From assembly GCA_963642705.1 (NCBI GenBank), contig CAVIHU010000002.1, positions 70,897 to 134,896 on the forward strand: a DNA stretch of 64,000 nt, written 5' to 3'. The translations under genes and the position numbers were made by a program. Below the pieces are notes generated by a model. It worked only from the letters and a program-made list of their open reading frames with translations. It had not been told where the DNA came from and did no database searches. This DNA comes from UBA11524 sp963642705 (lineage in GTDB: Bacteria > Bacillota > Clostridia > Christensenellales > Aristaeellaceae). How positions within the stretch are numbered: the first letter of the stretch is position 1; each line of letters opens with the position of its first letter. Below, piece after piece: positions 8,742-16,874 of this stretch.

Positions 8742-9119
8742 ATGAGCTATCAACGCATTGACCGAATTTCCGAGGAGCTGCGCCGCGAGGTCGACCGCAT
8801 CATCCGCGAGGATGTGAACGATCCGCGCGTCACAGGCACCTTCTCCGTGACCCGCGCGGAAGTTACCCGCGATCTCCGTTATGCCAAAATCTACGTTTCG
8901 GTTCTTGAGGATGACCTCCGCGAGCCGCTCATGAAGGCGCTCAAGAATGCCGCGGGCTTTATCCGCCGCGAGCTTGGTCATCAGATGCTCATCCGCACCG
9001 CGCCGGAGCTGCAGTTTATCAGCGACCAAAACATCGCCTATGGCGTGCATATCGCGCAGGTGCTGGCGGAAGCGCGCAAGAATGAGCCTGACCGCGAAGA
9101 GGAAGAACCGCAGGCATGA
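8742..9119 (+). CDS. rbfA: Ribosome-binding factor A
   Basis: Cold-adaptation and 30S maturation factor with a single KH-like fold. The 125-residue product has the typical start YQRIDRISEELRREV, the central DPRVTGTFSVTRAEVTRDL block and the block LGHQMLIRTAPELQF. A strong AGGAGGATAC site precedes the ATG. The stop overlaps the truB start by four bases. The DHH phosphodiesterase gene (nrnA) often found between rbfA and truB in Clostridia is absent. Confidence 0.95.
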   Translation: MSYQRIDRISEELRREVDRIIREDVNDPRVTGTFSVTRAEVTRDLRYAKIYVSVLEDDLREPLMKALKNAAGFIRRELGHQMLIRTAPELQFISDQNIAYGVHIAQVLAEARKNEPDREEEEPQA

Positions 9120-10030
9120 ACGGCTTTTTGAATGTCCTCAAGCCGCCGGGTATGACGAGTGCCGCTGTTGTTGGCTATGTGAAGCGCATGACAGGCGAGA
9201 AGCATGTCGGGCATGCAGGAACGCTCGATCCGGAGGCGGCTGGTGTGCTGCCGGTGATGCTCGGGCGCGCGGCGCGGCTGTTTGATTATCTGGTGGACAA
9301 GGAAAAAATGTACGTGGCAGAATGCGCTTTTGGTGCCGCGACGGATACGCAGGATGCGACAGGGCGCATCACCGAAACGGGAAGCAATTACCCGACTATC
9401 GGGCAGGTGCGCGAGGCGGCAGCCCATCTCATCGGCGATATTGAACAGCGACCGAGCATCTACAGCGCCATCAAGCAGGACGGCAAGCCGCTTTACGAAC
9501 GTGCGCGTGACGGCGAACAGGTCGAAGCGCCCGTGCGCACAGTGCATGTGTCTTCCATAAACGTGCATGAGGAAACGGCAGAGCACGGCGTGCGCATGAC
9601 CATCCGCTGCGGTCGAGGCACGTATATTCGCTCTATTTGCGATGATTTGGGCAAATTGACCGGCTGTCCGGCCCATATGCGGTTTCTGCTTCGGGCGCAA
9701 AGCGGCGTGTTCACGCTTGATACCGCCATGACGCTGGAGGAAATCGCGCAGCATCAGCAGAATGGGACGCTTATGCTTCTGCCCATGGATATCGGCATCG
9801 GGCACATGCCTCGGCTGGATGTACCGGCTTCCTTTGAAAAGCATGTTGTCAACGGTGTGAAGCTGCCCATCTGTGCATTGAAGGGCGCAGAGAAGCTGCA
9901 ATCCGGTGCGGCAGCGCGCATTTATTTGCGCAATCACTTCCGGGGCATTGCGGCAAGAGTGCAGGACGAGCTCATCTGGCGATGCGTCTTTCCACCGGAC
10001 AAGGAGGAAAACTATGCGAATCATCCGTGA
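9116..10030 (+). CDS. truB: tRNA pseudouridine(55) synthase
   Basis: Makes pseudouridine 55 in the T loop of tRNAs. The 304-residue protein shows the catalytic motif GHAGTLDPEAAGVL with the nucleophilic Asp at about residue 38, the RPSIYSAIKQDGKPLYERAR block and the GRGTYIRSICDDLG block; a C-terminal PUA-like region follows. Start overlaps rbfA (ATGA) and its end overlaps ribF by 17 bases, so three genes are tightly coupled. Confidence 0.95.
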   Translation: MNGFLNVLKPPGMTSAAVVGYVKRMTGEKHVGHAGTLDPEAAGVLPVMLGRAARLFDYLVDKEKMYVAECAFGAATDTQDATGRITETGSNYPTIGQVREAAAHLIGDIEQRPSIYSAIKQDGKPLYERARDGEQVEAPVRTVHVSSINVHEETAEHGVRMTIRCGRGTYIRSICDDLGKLTGCPAHMRFLLRAQSGVFTLDTAMTLEEIAQHQQNGTLMLLPMDIGIGHMPRLDVPASFEKHVVNGVKLPICALKGAEKLQSGAAARIYLRNHFRGIAARVQDELIWRCVFPPDKEENYANHP

Positions 10031-10931
10031 CCCTAAGCGACTGAACCCGTGCGTGCTGGTGCTGGGCATGTTTGACGGCGTGCACCGCGGTCATCAGGCG
10101 CTGCTGATGCGCGGCGATGAGCTGGCGCAGGAGATGGTCTATCCGCTGGCGGTATGCACGTTTTCGCCGCATCCGCTGCAGGTGCTTGCACCGGAGAAGA
10201 CGCCGCCGATGCTGACGACGCTGCCGGAAAAGGCGGCAGTGATGCAGTCCTTCGGCGTGGATGGACTGTGCGTCACAACCTTCACAAAGGCGCGCGCCGC
10301 GCAGGAGCCTGAGGACTTCATGGCGGAAATGGTCGAGGAGTACGCGCCGGTTGTCGTTGTTTGCGGATTTAATTTCACGTTCGGCGCGGGCGGACGCGGC
10401 AACGGGCAAATGCTCAAGGAGTATGGCAAGAAGCACGGCTTCCGTACAGTGATTGTGCCGGAGGTCGTGATTGAGGGCGAAACGGTGTCGTCTACGCGGA
10501 TTCGGCGGCTGCTGGCACAGGGCGACATTCACAGCGTCAACAACCTGCTTGGCCGCGGCTATACGATGACCGGACGCGTCATTGAGGGCAAGCAGCTCGG
10601 GCGGACGATGGGCTACCCAACGGCAAATATCAGCGTCCCGAAAAACAAGGCACTGCCTGCGTTCGGCGTCTATGCCTGCTATCTGGAGACGAAAGGCGGC
10701 ATTTTTCCGGCAGTCGTGAATGTCGGGCGTCATCCGACCGTGCCGGATGGTCCTGTGACGGTCGAGGCGCATGTGCTTGATGAGTTCCTTTCTCTTTACG
10801 GTCGGAATGTGCGGCTGACGTTCCTGAAATTCATGCGGCCGGAGCAGAAATTCGACGGCATCGATGCGCTGAAAAATCAGATTTCGCACGATGCGGACGA
10901 ATGCAGAGCCTATTTCGCTCAGCTACAGTAA
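10014..10931 (+). CDS. ribF: Bifunctional riboflavin kinase / FAD synthetase
   Basis: Converts riboflavin to FMN and FMN to FAD. The 305-residue protein has the nucleotidyltransferase signature GMFDGVHRGHQ at the N-terminus, the SSTRIRRLLAQGD block, and the C-terminal flavokinase domain with GRTMGYPTANI and FGVYACYLE. AAGGAGG lies seven bases before the ATG at 10014; a longer frame from 9906 is inside truB. Last gene of the operon; no FMN riboswitch is visible. A bidirectional terminator follows. Confidence 0.95.
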   Translation: MRIIRDPKRLNPCVLVLGMFDGVHRGHQALLMRGDELAQEMVYPLAVCTFSPHPLQVLAPEKTPPMLTTLPEKAAVMQSFGVDGLCVTTFTKARAAQEPEDFMAEMVEEYAPVVVVCGFNFTFGAGGRGNGQMLKEYGKKHGFRTVIVPEVVIEGETVSSTRIRRLLAQGDIHSVNNLLGRGYTMTGRVIEGKQLGRTMGYPTANISVPKNKALPAFGVYACYLETKGGIFPAVVNVGRHPTVPDGPVTVEAHVLDEFLSLYGRNVRLTFLKFMRPEQKFDGIDALKNQISHDADECRAYFAQLQ

Positions 10932-10940
10932 AAATGCATA

Positions 10941-10978
10941 AAAAAGGGGATTGCCTCGCGATGAGACAATCCCCTTTG
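10941..10978. terminator. Bidirectional terminator between ribF and rplL
   Basis: GGGGATTG (10946-10953) pairs with CAATCCCC (10967-10974), with A run before and T run after, serving the convergent ribF and rplJ-rplL transcripts. Confidence 0.85.
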
Positions 10979-11008
10979 CATTGCAGTTCGATTCGAGCAA
11001 TCCGAAGA

Positions 11009-11392
11009 TTACTTGATTTCGCACTCGCCGCCGACTTCCTTGAACTGGGCAGCCAGCTTCTCGGCTTCTTCCTTCGGCAGAGCTTCCTTGACGGTCTTCG
11101 GACCGTTCGGAACAGCCTCGACGAAGTCCTTTGCTTCCTTCAGACCCAGGCCGCACACTTCGCGAACCAGCTTCAGAACCTTCAGCTTCGAAGCGGCGTC
11201 GAAAGACTTCAGCACCACGTCGAACTCGGTCTTCTCTTCCACAGCGGCGGCAGCAGCACCAGCAGCGGGACCAGCAACAACAGCGGTCGCGGCAGCGGAC
11301 ACGCCGAACTTTTCTTCCATAGCCTTGACCAGATCGGCCAGCTCCAGCACCGTCATAGATTCGACGGCGGCAATGATCTCTTCATGAGTCAT
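11009..11392 (-). CDS. rplL: 50S ribosomal protein L7/L12
   Basis: Stalk protein that recruits translational GTPases to the ribosome. The 127-residue product has the dimerising N-terminal helix region (THEEIIAAVESMTVLELADL), an Ala/Gly-rich hinge (about residues 33-52) and the C-terminal domain with KTEFDVVL, VREVCGLGLKEAK and VEAVPNGPKTVKE. Second gene of the rplJ-rplL pair; unlike many genomes, rpoB does not follow. Confidence 0.97.
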   Translation of the reverse strand: MTHEEIIAAVESMTVLELADLVKAMEEKFGVSAAATAVVAGPAAGAAAAAVEEKTEFDVVLKSFDAASKLKVLKLVREVCGLGLKEAKDFVEAVPNGPKTVKEALPKEEAEKLAAQFKEVGGECEIK

Positions 11393-11477
11393 GTTGATTC
11401 AGCCTCCTATTTCGGTTGATATCGGATTGGATTTGTTTTGATGGTTGTGCGAGGGACGAACCCTCATGCGGCGAAGC

Positions 11478-11990
11478 TTATTCCTCGCCGTTCTTCTGCT
11501 TGCGGATGGCATCGACCACGCGGACGAAGCTCGCCACGGTGTTGGTCATGCAGCCAAGCAGCTTTGCCAGCAGCACTTCGCGGCTCGGCAGGTTTGCCAG
11601 ATGCTTCACAGCATTGACATCAAGCACCTCAGTGCCCAGCAGACCGCCGGTAATCTTGAGGCTCTCCAGCTTGTTCTTTTCGATGTAGTCGTTGATGATC
11701 TTCGGACCGGACACAGCGTCCTTCATGGAGAACACGAAAGCGTTCGGACCGTTGAGCAGATCATCCAGCCCGGAAACGCCGACCTCCTGCAGTGCGCGGA
11801 GAACCAGACGATTCTTGAGGACGCAGTAAGCGGTATCGCTTTCACGGCACTGCTTGCGGATTTCAGTCACCTGCTCCACAGTCAGTCCGCTGTAGCTGCA
11901 AATCACCACAGACTGGGCATTCTTCAGCTTGTCGACGATGTCAGCAACAGCTGCAACCTTCTCGGGCTTTACCTCATGCACCTTGCTCAT
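11478..11990 (-). CDS. rplJ: 50S ribosomal protein L10
   Basis: Anchors L7/L12 dimers to 23S rRNA and represses its own operon through the leader. The 170-residue protein has YSGLTVEQVTEIRKQCRE, LKNRLVLRAL and the C-terminal helix for L12. The ATG at 11990 has AAGGAGG at good spacing; a GTG three codons upstream overlaps that site and is not the start. It is preceded by an L10 leader, an attenuator and a perfect consensus promoter. Confidence 0.97.
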   Translation of the reverse strand: MSKVHEVKPEKVAAVADIVDKLKNAQSVVICSYSGLTVEQVTEIRKQCRESDTAYCVLKNRLVLRALQEVGVSGLDDLLNGPNAFVFSMKDAVSGPKIINDYIEKNKLESLKITGGLLGTEVLDVNAVKHLANLPSREVLLAKLLGCMTNTVASFVRVVDAIRKQKNGEE

Positions 11991-12019
11991 TTCTTGCACC
12001 TCCTTAACGGTTTGAAAGT

Positions 12020-12049
12020 AAAAGAAAACCCTTGCAACAGGTGCAAGGG
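12020..12049 (-). terminator. Attenuator hairpin in the rplJ leader
   Basis: On the minus strand, CCCTTGCA (12042-12049) pairs with TGCAAGGG (12029-12036) and is followed by TTTTCTTTT. It sits between the L10-binding leader and the rplJ ribosome-binding site, as expected for an attenuator. Confidence 0.75.
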
Positions 12050-12158
12050 ACGAGCAAAATCATGCTATATCCATCACACCTCGGCAGGCGGAGCGAACTC
12101 CTTTACATCCATGCGGATACCGGCTGTCTACGGCACAGGCTTCTTCAAAACCGTGATT
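12045..12158 (-). ncRNA. Ribosomal protein L10 leader
   Basis: The minus-strand 5' UTR of rplJ carries the hallmark CCTGCCGAGGT (complement of 12078-12088) and, earlier, GCCGTAGACAGCCGGT (around 12120-12135), the two conserved blocks of the L10(L12)4-binding kink-turn leader. Excess L10-L12 complex binding here should favour the downstream attenuator. Confidence 0.8.
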
Positions 12159-12159
12159 T

Positions 12160-12188
12160 ATTATAGCAAATGGAAAGGAAAATGTCAA
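12160..12188 (-). promoter_or_regulatory. Consensus promoter of rplJ-rplL
   Basis: On the minus strand TTGACA (12183-12188), a 17-base spacer and TATAAT (12160-12165): a perfect match to the housekeeping consensus. Confidence 0.9.
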
Positions 12189-12305
12189 GTGGAAAATTGG
12201 CCATTCATAGGAGAAACCTGTAAGCAGACAGCGTGCATTGACCGTGTAAAGTATCAAAGGGGAGCTGCAATCAAAAATATTGATGGAAGTGAAACTAAGC
12301 ATGGT

Positions 12306-12345
12306 GCCGAAGGGGTCAAGGGGGGCGACCACGTGCTTCAACTGA
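12306..12345 (+). repeat. Intergenic repeat family 1, copy C
   Basis: Starts GCCGAAGGGGTCAAGGGGGG with CGACC following; the second half is diverged. It is the only recognisable content of 12189-12368, between the rplJ promoter and the end of the transglutaminase gene. Confidence 0.5.
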
Positions 12346-12368
12346 TCTGTTGCTCCCCTGAAGCTGAA

Positions 12369-13397
12369 TTATTCCGCCGGAATAACAAGAATCACTTGCC
12401 GGAGGTCGAAGGAATACATGCTGTAGCTGAACTGACCGTACACGTTCGTCTGCTCCAGATACGCGGTCAGGAATTGATTCGGATCGGCGGTGCATTGGGC
12501 GTACAGGTCGTTTGAGAGCGCGATTTCGATGGGTTCGCCGCTGAACAGCCGCGAGAGAAATGTCTCCAACTCATCGCGCGTGCTGACCGTCAATCCGTGT
12601 GACACATAGTAGCCAACGGCGGCGCTCGTGTCCGGACAAACGCAGCTGTCGTCCGGCTGGTGGTCTGCAGCCATTTCCTCTGCGGACAGCGCGAAGTACC
12701 AGTGTGCGGCGAGGTCGCCCAAATCATCCCAGCAGGCATCAATCAGGCAGGGATCGTCTATTTTGGCGATGTTCCATGCGTGGGCGGCTGTGACGCCATC
12801 GGATGATGTCGCCTGACCTTCGATGAGACCGCAGGGAATGCCCGCAAGCCGGTACAGCAGCGTCAGCGCCTGCGCATAACCCTCGCAGTTTGCCTGACCA
12901 TCAAGCAGCGCACCGACTGCCGTTGCGCACCATGCGGTGTCATCCGAATAGGATACGCGAGAAATCAGCAGGTCGTGCAGACCGACAAGATCAGCGGTTA
13001 TGCTCAGCCATGCCTGAGCCGCTTCAAGCAGCTGTGCCCGGAGGGACTGCGCTTCGGACAGCATACACCGGTACTGGGGTCGAACGCCCGTGGCAATGTC
13101 AGGGGCGGTGCGCTCGTAGAGGATGGTATATGTTACGTCAACGACGAAAAGCTCCGGGTAGCTGCGCGTCAGGTCGTTCATGGTCTGGCTCAGGAGGTCG
13201 AAGGATGTGCCGCCCGGAAGGTCGATGTTCTCCTCCTGAGCGAGCAGACGCGGATAGAGGTAATCGCGCAGGGACAGCTCGGCGGCGGAGGCTGTGTGCG
13301 AGGTCAGTACCGTGTCCCCGGCATAGGGGAGCGATTCGGCGTGGGAAACGGTCAGCATGAGCAGCAAGGTGAGCAGGATGATGATTCGCTTGCGCAT
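12369..13397 (-). CDS. Secreted transglutaminase-like cysteine protease/peptidase
   Basis: A 342-residue protein with a Sec signal peptide (hydrophobic residues 5-18, cleavage after SHA) and a transglutaminase-like core. The catalytic triad is visible: Cys in ANCEGYAQAL, His in AHAWNI and Asp in LIDACWDDLGD. Such proteins in Clostridia are secreted or envelope-associated and are usually proteases or peptidoglycan-linked enzymes; the substrate here is unknown. AGGAGGAATC precedes the ATG. It lies 59 bases after the peptidoglycan-binding lipoprotein gene, with only a terminator in between and no room for its own promoter, so it is likely expressed by read-through. Confidence 0.8.
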   Translation of the reverse strand: MRKRIIILLTLLLMLTVSHAESLPYAGDTVLTSHTASAAELSLRDYLYPRLLAQEENIDLPGGTSFDLLSQTMNDLTRSYPELFVVDVTYTILYERTAPDIATGVRPQYRCMLSEAQSLRAQLLEAAQAWLSITADLVGLHDLLISRVSYSDDTAWCATAVGALLDGQANCEGYAQALTLLYRLAGIPCGLIEGQATSSDGVTAAHAWNIAKIDDPCLIDACWDDLGDLAAHWYFALSAEEMAADHQPDDSCVCPDTSAAVGYYVSHGLTVSTRDELETFLSRLFSGEPIEIALSNDLYAQCTADPNQFLTAYLEQTNVYGQFSYSMYSFDLRQVILVIPAE

Positions 13398-13410
13398 GAT
13401 TCCTCCTATT

Positions 13411-13441
13411 AAAAAAGGACTGTCTCGCGAGGGGACAGTCC
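13411..13441 (-). terminator. Terminator between lipoprotein and transglutaminase genes
   Basis: Minus-strand hairpin GGACTGTC/GACAGTCC (13434-13441 with 13417-13424) followed by TTTTTT, ending just 14 bases before the downstream start codon. Confidence 0.8.
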
Positions 13442-13456
13442 CGAAAGAATGTTGAA

Positions 13457-15571
13457 TTAGTAGGCAGACTTCGGGTTGGAGCCGTAAAGCACGGACAGCG
13501 TTTCCTGACCGGCGGCGCCATCGACCGTCAAACCGTTCTTGGACTGGAAGTTCCTGATGGCAGCAACTGTCGCACTGTCATAATAGCCGGTAACAACGGA
13601 GAGGTAACCGAGCTGATACAGGCTGTCCTGCATCTGCACGACCTCATCGCCCTGGTCGCCGACGTTCAGGGTGGTGTATTCCGTGGTCTTGGCGGCAGCA
13701 GCGATGGCATTGCCGCTGTAGAGAACGGAGAGCGTCTTGTTGCCTGCGACGCCGTCAACCGGCGAAATCTTGTTGCGGATTTGGAAGGCGCGGACAGCAT
13801 CCTGCGTGGTGGCACCGTAAACGCCGTCGCGGGAGCCGTCATAGTAGCCCAGCTCGTAGAGTGTCGCCTGCATCGAGCGGACAGCGGAGTTGGAGTCGCC
13901 CGGGCGGAGTGTAGCATATTCATCGGCATTGACCGCAGAGGAGGAGTAGAGCATGGAGAGCGTCTTATCGCCCGCAATACCGTCAACCGGCGTGATGCTC
14001 ATCTTCGTCTGGAATGCCTTGACGGCAGTGGCGGTTGATGTGCCGTATGTGCCGTCAACCGAACCGGTGTAGTAGCCCTTGTCCTTCAGGGCACGCTGGA
14101 GCGTCCTGACGGCGGTGCCGGTATCGCCCGGGCGGAGCGTTTCATACGTGGTGCCGGAGGAATCGGAAGAGCTGGACGCATACAGGGCGCGCTGCGTGGC
14201 AGGACCTGCCTTTCCGTCAACGCGCAGTCCCTTTGCGGTCTGGAAGGCGGTAACGGCGGCGGTTGTGCCGGTGCCGTACTTGCCGTCGACCGATCCGGAA
14301 TAGTAGCCCTTGTTCTTCAGCGCCTGCTGGAGCTTCCTGACGGCTGTGCCGCTGTCGCCCTCGGACAGCGTTGTGTAACCGTCAGGCGATGTGGTTGTGG
14401 ACGGCGTTGTATTTGACGAGGAGGAGCCTGCCGCGGCCGCAGAGGACGAATAGAGCTTGTTGAGCGTGGCGGTGCCTGCCTTGCCGTCGGCATTGAGACC
14501 GTTGGCAGTCTGGAAGGCGATAACGGCGGCTTTTGTGGCATCGCCGAAGCTTCCGTCAGCCGTGCCGGAGAGATAACCGAGCGACTTCAGCCGCTTCTGC
14601 ATCGCGCGGACGGCATCGCCGGACTGACCGGATTCAAGCGTCGTTCCGATGGAGGAAACGGGGCTGCTGGCCTTGACTGCGGAGGAGGAATACAGCGTCT
14701 TGAGCGTTGACGGACCGGCGATGCCGTCATCGTAGAGACTCTTGTACTTCGCCTGGAACGCCTTGACGGCGTATTCTGTTGCACCTTCGTAATTGCCGTC
14801 AGCCTTGCCGGACATCCAGCCGAGCGAAATCAGACGGGTCTGAAGTGTTTTGACGCGGGCACCGGACGAACCGATGCTCAGGTAGTAGTCGGTGGACAGG
14901 TTCGGCGTGGCGGTCGCGGAAGGCTGCTTTGACGCGGTCGCACGGGCAGTCGTGCGCGGCGTGGCGGTCGCGGTCGATGCCTTTACGGCATTGGAGCTGT
15001 TGAGCTTGTTCATGGTGGACGTGCCCGCGATGCCGTCAACGTAAAGATTGTTGCGATCCTGGAAGGCGCGGACAGCCTTTTCGGTCGCGTCGCCGAAGTC
15101 GCCGTCAACGGAGCCGGTGTAATAGCCGAGCTGCTTCAGGCGGCGCTGGAGCGTCTTGACGGCGTCACCCGAGGCACCCTTTTTGAGGACGGTGGACGTC
15201 GGCGTGGGCGTCGCGGTCGGCCTGTTGGTCGCAGCGCTGCCGCTTGTCGGCGTTGCGGTGCCAATGACGGTCACGCCGCCGTTGGTGTATACGCCGATGC
15301 CGCCGGAGGATGAGGTGGGCGTTGCAGTGCTGGTGTCGAAATTGTACGTTGCTTCCGGCTCATCTGACGGCGAAGGACTGGGCGTCGCCGTGCGCGGCGG
15401 TGCGGAAATGACGGCCGTGTTATAAATGACGCCGGAGTTGGAAAGGTCGCCCGAAAGATCATCCGGCGGAACAAAGCAGCCCGTCAGTGTCATGGACAAC
15501 GCCAAAATACCGCACAGCGCGGCGAATTTCGCCCTGCGGCGGCTGGTATTTCCGGAGCTGTTTCTCTTCAT
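13457..15571 (-). CDS. Lipoprotein with seven tandem peptidoglycan-binding domains
   Basis: A 704-residue lipoprotein: basic start, hydrophobic segment and lipobox LTGC (about residues 30-33), then a Thr/Pro/Ser-rich linker, then seven PG_binding_1-type repeats. Each repeat has a core like LQRRLKQLGYYTGSVDG followed by an AFQ-containing strand and a DGIAG-type turn ending in LYSSSA. Repeats 1-3 are separated by longer Ala/Thr/Ser linkers; repeats 4-7 are closely spaced. No catalytic domain is visible, so a structural or wall-anchoring role is inferred. The ATG at 15571 follows GGAGG; a longer frame to 15760 has no signal peptide logic. Confidence 0.88.
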   Translation of the reverse strand: MKRNSSGNTSRRRAKFAALCGILALSMTLTGCFVPPDDLSGDLSNSGVIYNTAVISAPPRTATPSPSPSDEPEATYNFDTSTATPTSSSGGIGVYTNGGVTVIGTATPTSGSAATNRPTATPTPTSTVLKKGASGDAVKTLQRRLKQLGYYTGSVDGDFGDATEKAVRAFQDRNNLYVDGIAGTSTMNKLNSSNAVKASTATATPRTTARATASKQPSATATPNLSTDYYLSIGSSGARVKTLQTRLISLGWMSGKADGNYEGATEYAVKAFQAKYKSLYDDGIAGPSTLKTLYSSSAVKASSPVSSIGTTLESGQSGDAVRAMQKRLKSLGYLSGTADGSFGDATKAAVIAFQTANGLNADGKAGTATLNKLYSSSAAAAGSSSSNTTPSTTTSPDGYTTLSEGDSGTAVRKLQQALKNKGYYSGSVDGKYGTGTTAAVTAFQTAKGLRVDGKAGPATQRALYASSSSDSSGTTYETLRPGDTGTAVRTLQRALKDKGYYTGSVDGTYGTSTATAVKAFQTKMSITPVDGIAGDKTLSMLYSSSAVNADEYATLRPGDSNSAVRSMQATLYELGYYDGSRDGVYGATTQDAVRAFQIRNKISPVDGVAGNKTLSVLYSGNAIAAAAKTTEYTTLNVGDQGDEVVQMQDSLYQLGYLSVVTGYYDSATVAAIRNFQSKNGLTVDGAAGQETLSVLYGSNPKSAY

Positions 15572-15717
15572 GGTCAAAACCTCCACTTTCTCCCTCGGCG
15601 CGAGCGGAGAGGCGAATGCGGTCGCTGGTGATGCGGGAAAAGCGGATGCTTTCTCATCCATCAAACAAAGCGGAACGCAGTTTTCCTGCATCTGATTAGA
15701 CGAACAGAAAGGGCAAT

Positions 15718-15747
15718 TTGTTCCAATCCATTCGCAAGAAATATAAA
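15718..15747 (+). promoter_or_regulatory. Possible mrp promoter
   Basis: TTGTTC (15718-15723) and TATAAA (15742-15747), 18-base spacer, in the 324-base gap between divergent genes. Nothing else is recognised in 15572-15895. Confidence 0.35.
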
Positions 15748-15895
15748 TTCGACGGCGCACGTTGTTTTCCCTGCTGAAAAGAAGGAAATGCAGGAAAAAA
15801 GAGCGAATTATTTTTCTTTAAGCGTTCGCGGAGGAGCAATCTGCCGCGGACAGGATGCAGTCCGCCGAATCGGGCGGAACGGAAAGAAGGACAGT

Positions 15896-16738
15896 ATGTC
15901 AGAATGTAGTCATGACTGCTCCTCCTGCGGGAGCAGCTGCGCGTCGCGTCAGCAGCCGCAAAGCCTGCTGGCACCGGCCAATGCGGGGAGCAGAGTCAAG
16001 AAGGTCATCGGTGTCGTGAGCGGCAAGGGCGGCGTCGGCAAATCGCTGGTGACGGGTCTGATGGCGTGCGAAACGGCGCGCCGCGGAAAAATCGCCGGCG
16101 TACTCGATGCGGACATCACGGGACCGAGCATGCCGCGGATTCTCGGTGTGCATGACAAGGCGGTCGGCTGCGAGCAGGGGATTCTGCCTAACGAGGCGGC
16201 AGGCGGCGTGAAGGTCATGTCCATCAACCTGCTGCTGGAGAACGATACCGACCCGGTTATCTGGCGCGGCAGCCTGATTGCAGGCACGGTCAAGCAGTTT
16301 TGGACGGATGTCGCCTGGGGCGATGTGGATTGCCTGTATGTCGATATGCCTCCGGGAACGGGCGATGTGCCGCTGACGGTGTTCCAGTCGCTGCCGGTGG
16401 ATGCGATTGTGATTGTTATCAGCCCGCAGGAGCTTGTCGGCATGATTGTCGAGAAGGCGGTCAAGATGGCGGAGATGATGAATATTCCGGTGCTGGGTCT
16501 CGTGGAGAACATGTCCTATATCACGTGCACGGACTGCGGACGCCGTTTGTATCCATTCGGTGAAAGTAAGACCGCAGACGTTGCCGAAAAGCATCATCTG
16601 CCGCTGCTCTGTCAGCTGCCGATTGACCCCGAAATCACCAGGAGGTGCGATGCAGGCGAGCTGATGTCCCTTCAGGTGCCGGAAATCGCAAAGGCGGTCG
16701 ATGCGGCGCTCACATGCCCTGTCAGGGAGCACAGGTAA
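15896..16738 (+). CDS. mrp: Mrp/NBP35-family Fe-S cluster carrier ATPase
   Basis: P-loop ATPase that binds and transfers Fe-S clusters. The 280-residue protein has a Cys-rich N-terminus (SECSHDCSSCGSSC), the deviant Walker A GKGGVGKS, DADITGPSMPR, the MPPGTGD block and the C-terminal CxxC in SYITCTDCG, which forms the bridging cluster site. The N-terminal cysteines resemble the extra cluster site of eukaryotic/archaeal Nbp35-type proteins. The ATG at 15896 follows GGAAAGAAGG; an upstream in-frame ATG at 15788 has no family similarity. Confidence 0.92.
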   Translation: MSECSHDCSSCGSSCASRQQPQSLLAPANAGSRVKKVIGVVSGKGGVGKSLVTGLMACETARRGKIAGVLDADITGPSMPRILGVHDKAVGCEQGILPNEAAGGVKVMSINLLLENDTDPVIWRGSLIAGTVKQFWTDVAWGDVDCLYVDMPPGTGDVPLTVFQSLPVDAIVIVISPQELVGMIVEKAVKMAEMMNIPVLGLVENMSYITCTDCGRRLYPFGESKTADVAEKHHLPLLCQLPIDPEITRRCDAGELMSLQVPEIAKAVDAALTCPVREHR

Positions 16739-16804
16739 TCATCAGACGATGACGGCAGAATGACATTTAGCCGAGAAATCTCCCAACAGGCATGGGCGTG
16801 CATT

Positions 16805-16850
16805 GCGAAGGGGTTCAGGGAGCGATCACAAAGCCTCCGGAAGCTGCCTG
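16805..16850 (+). repeat. Intergenic repeat family 1, copy D
   Basis: Starts GCGAAGGGGTTCAGGGAGCG, then ATCACAAAGCC. TTCAGG near its start is complementary to CCTGAA near its end. Lies between the convergent mrp and membrane-protein genes. Confidence 0.55.
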
Positions 16851-16874
16851 AACACAGAAAAGAGTTTGAAGAAA

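Noticed and set aside
9900..10013. FMN riboswitch before ribF
   Set aside because: The region is truB coding sequence and shows no RFN element.
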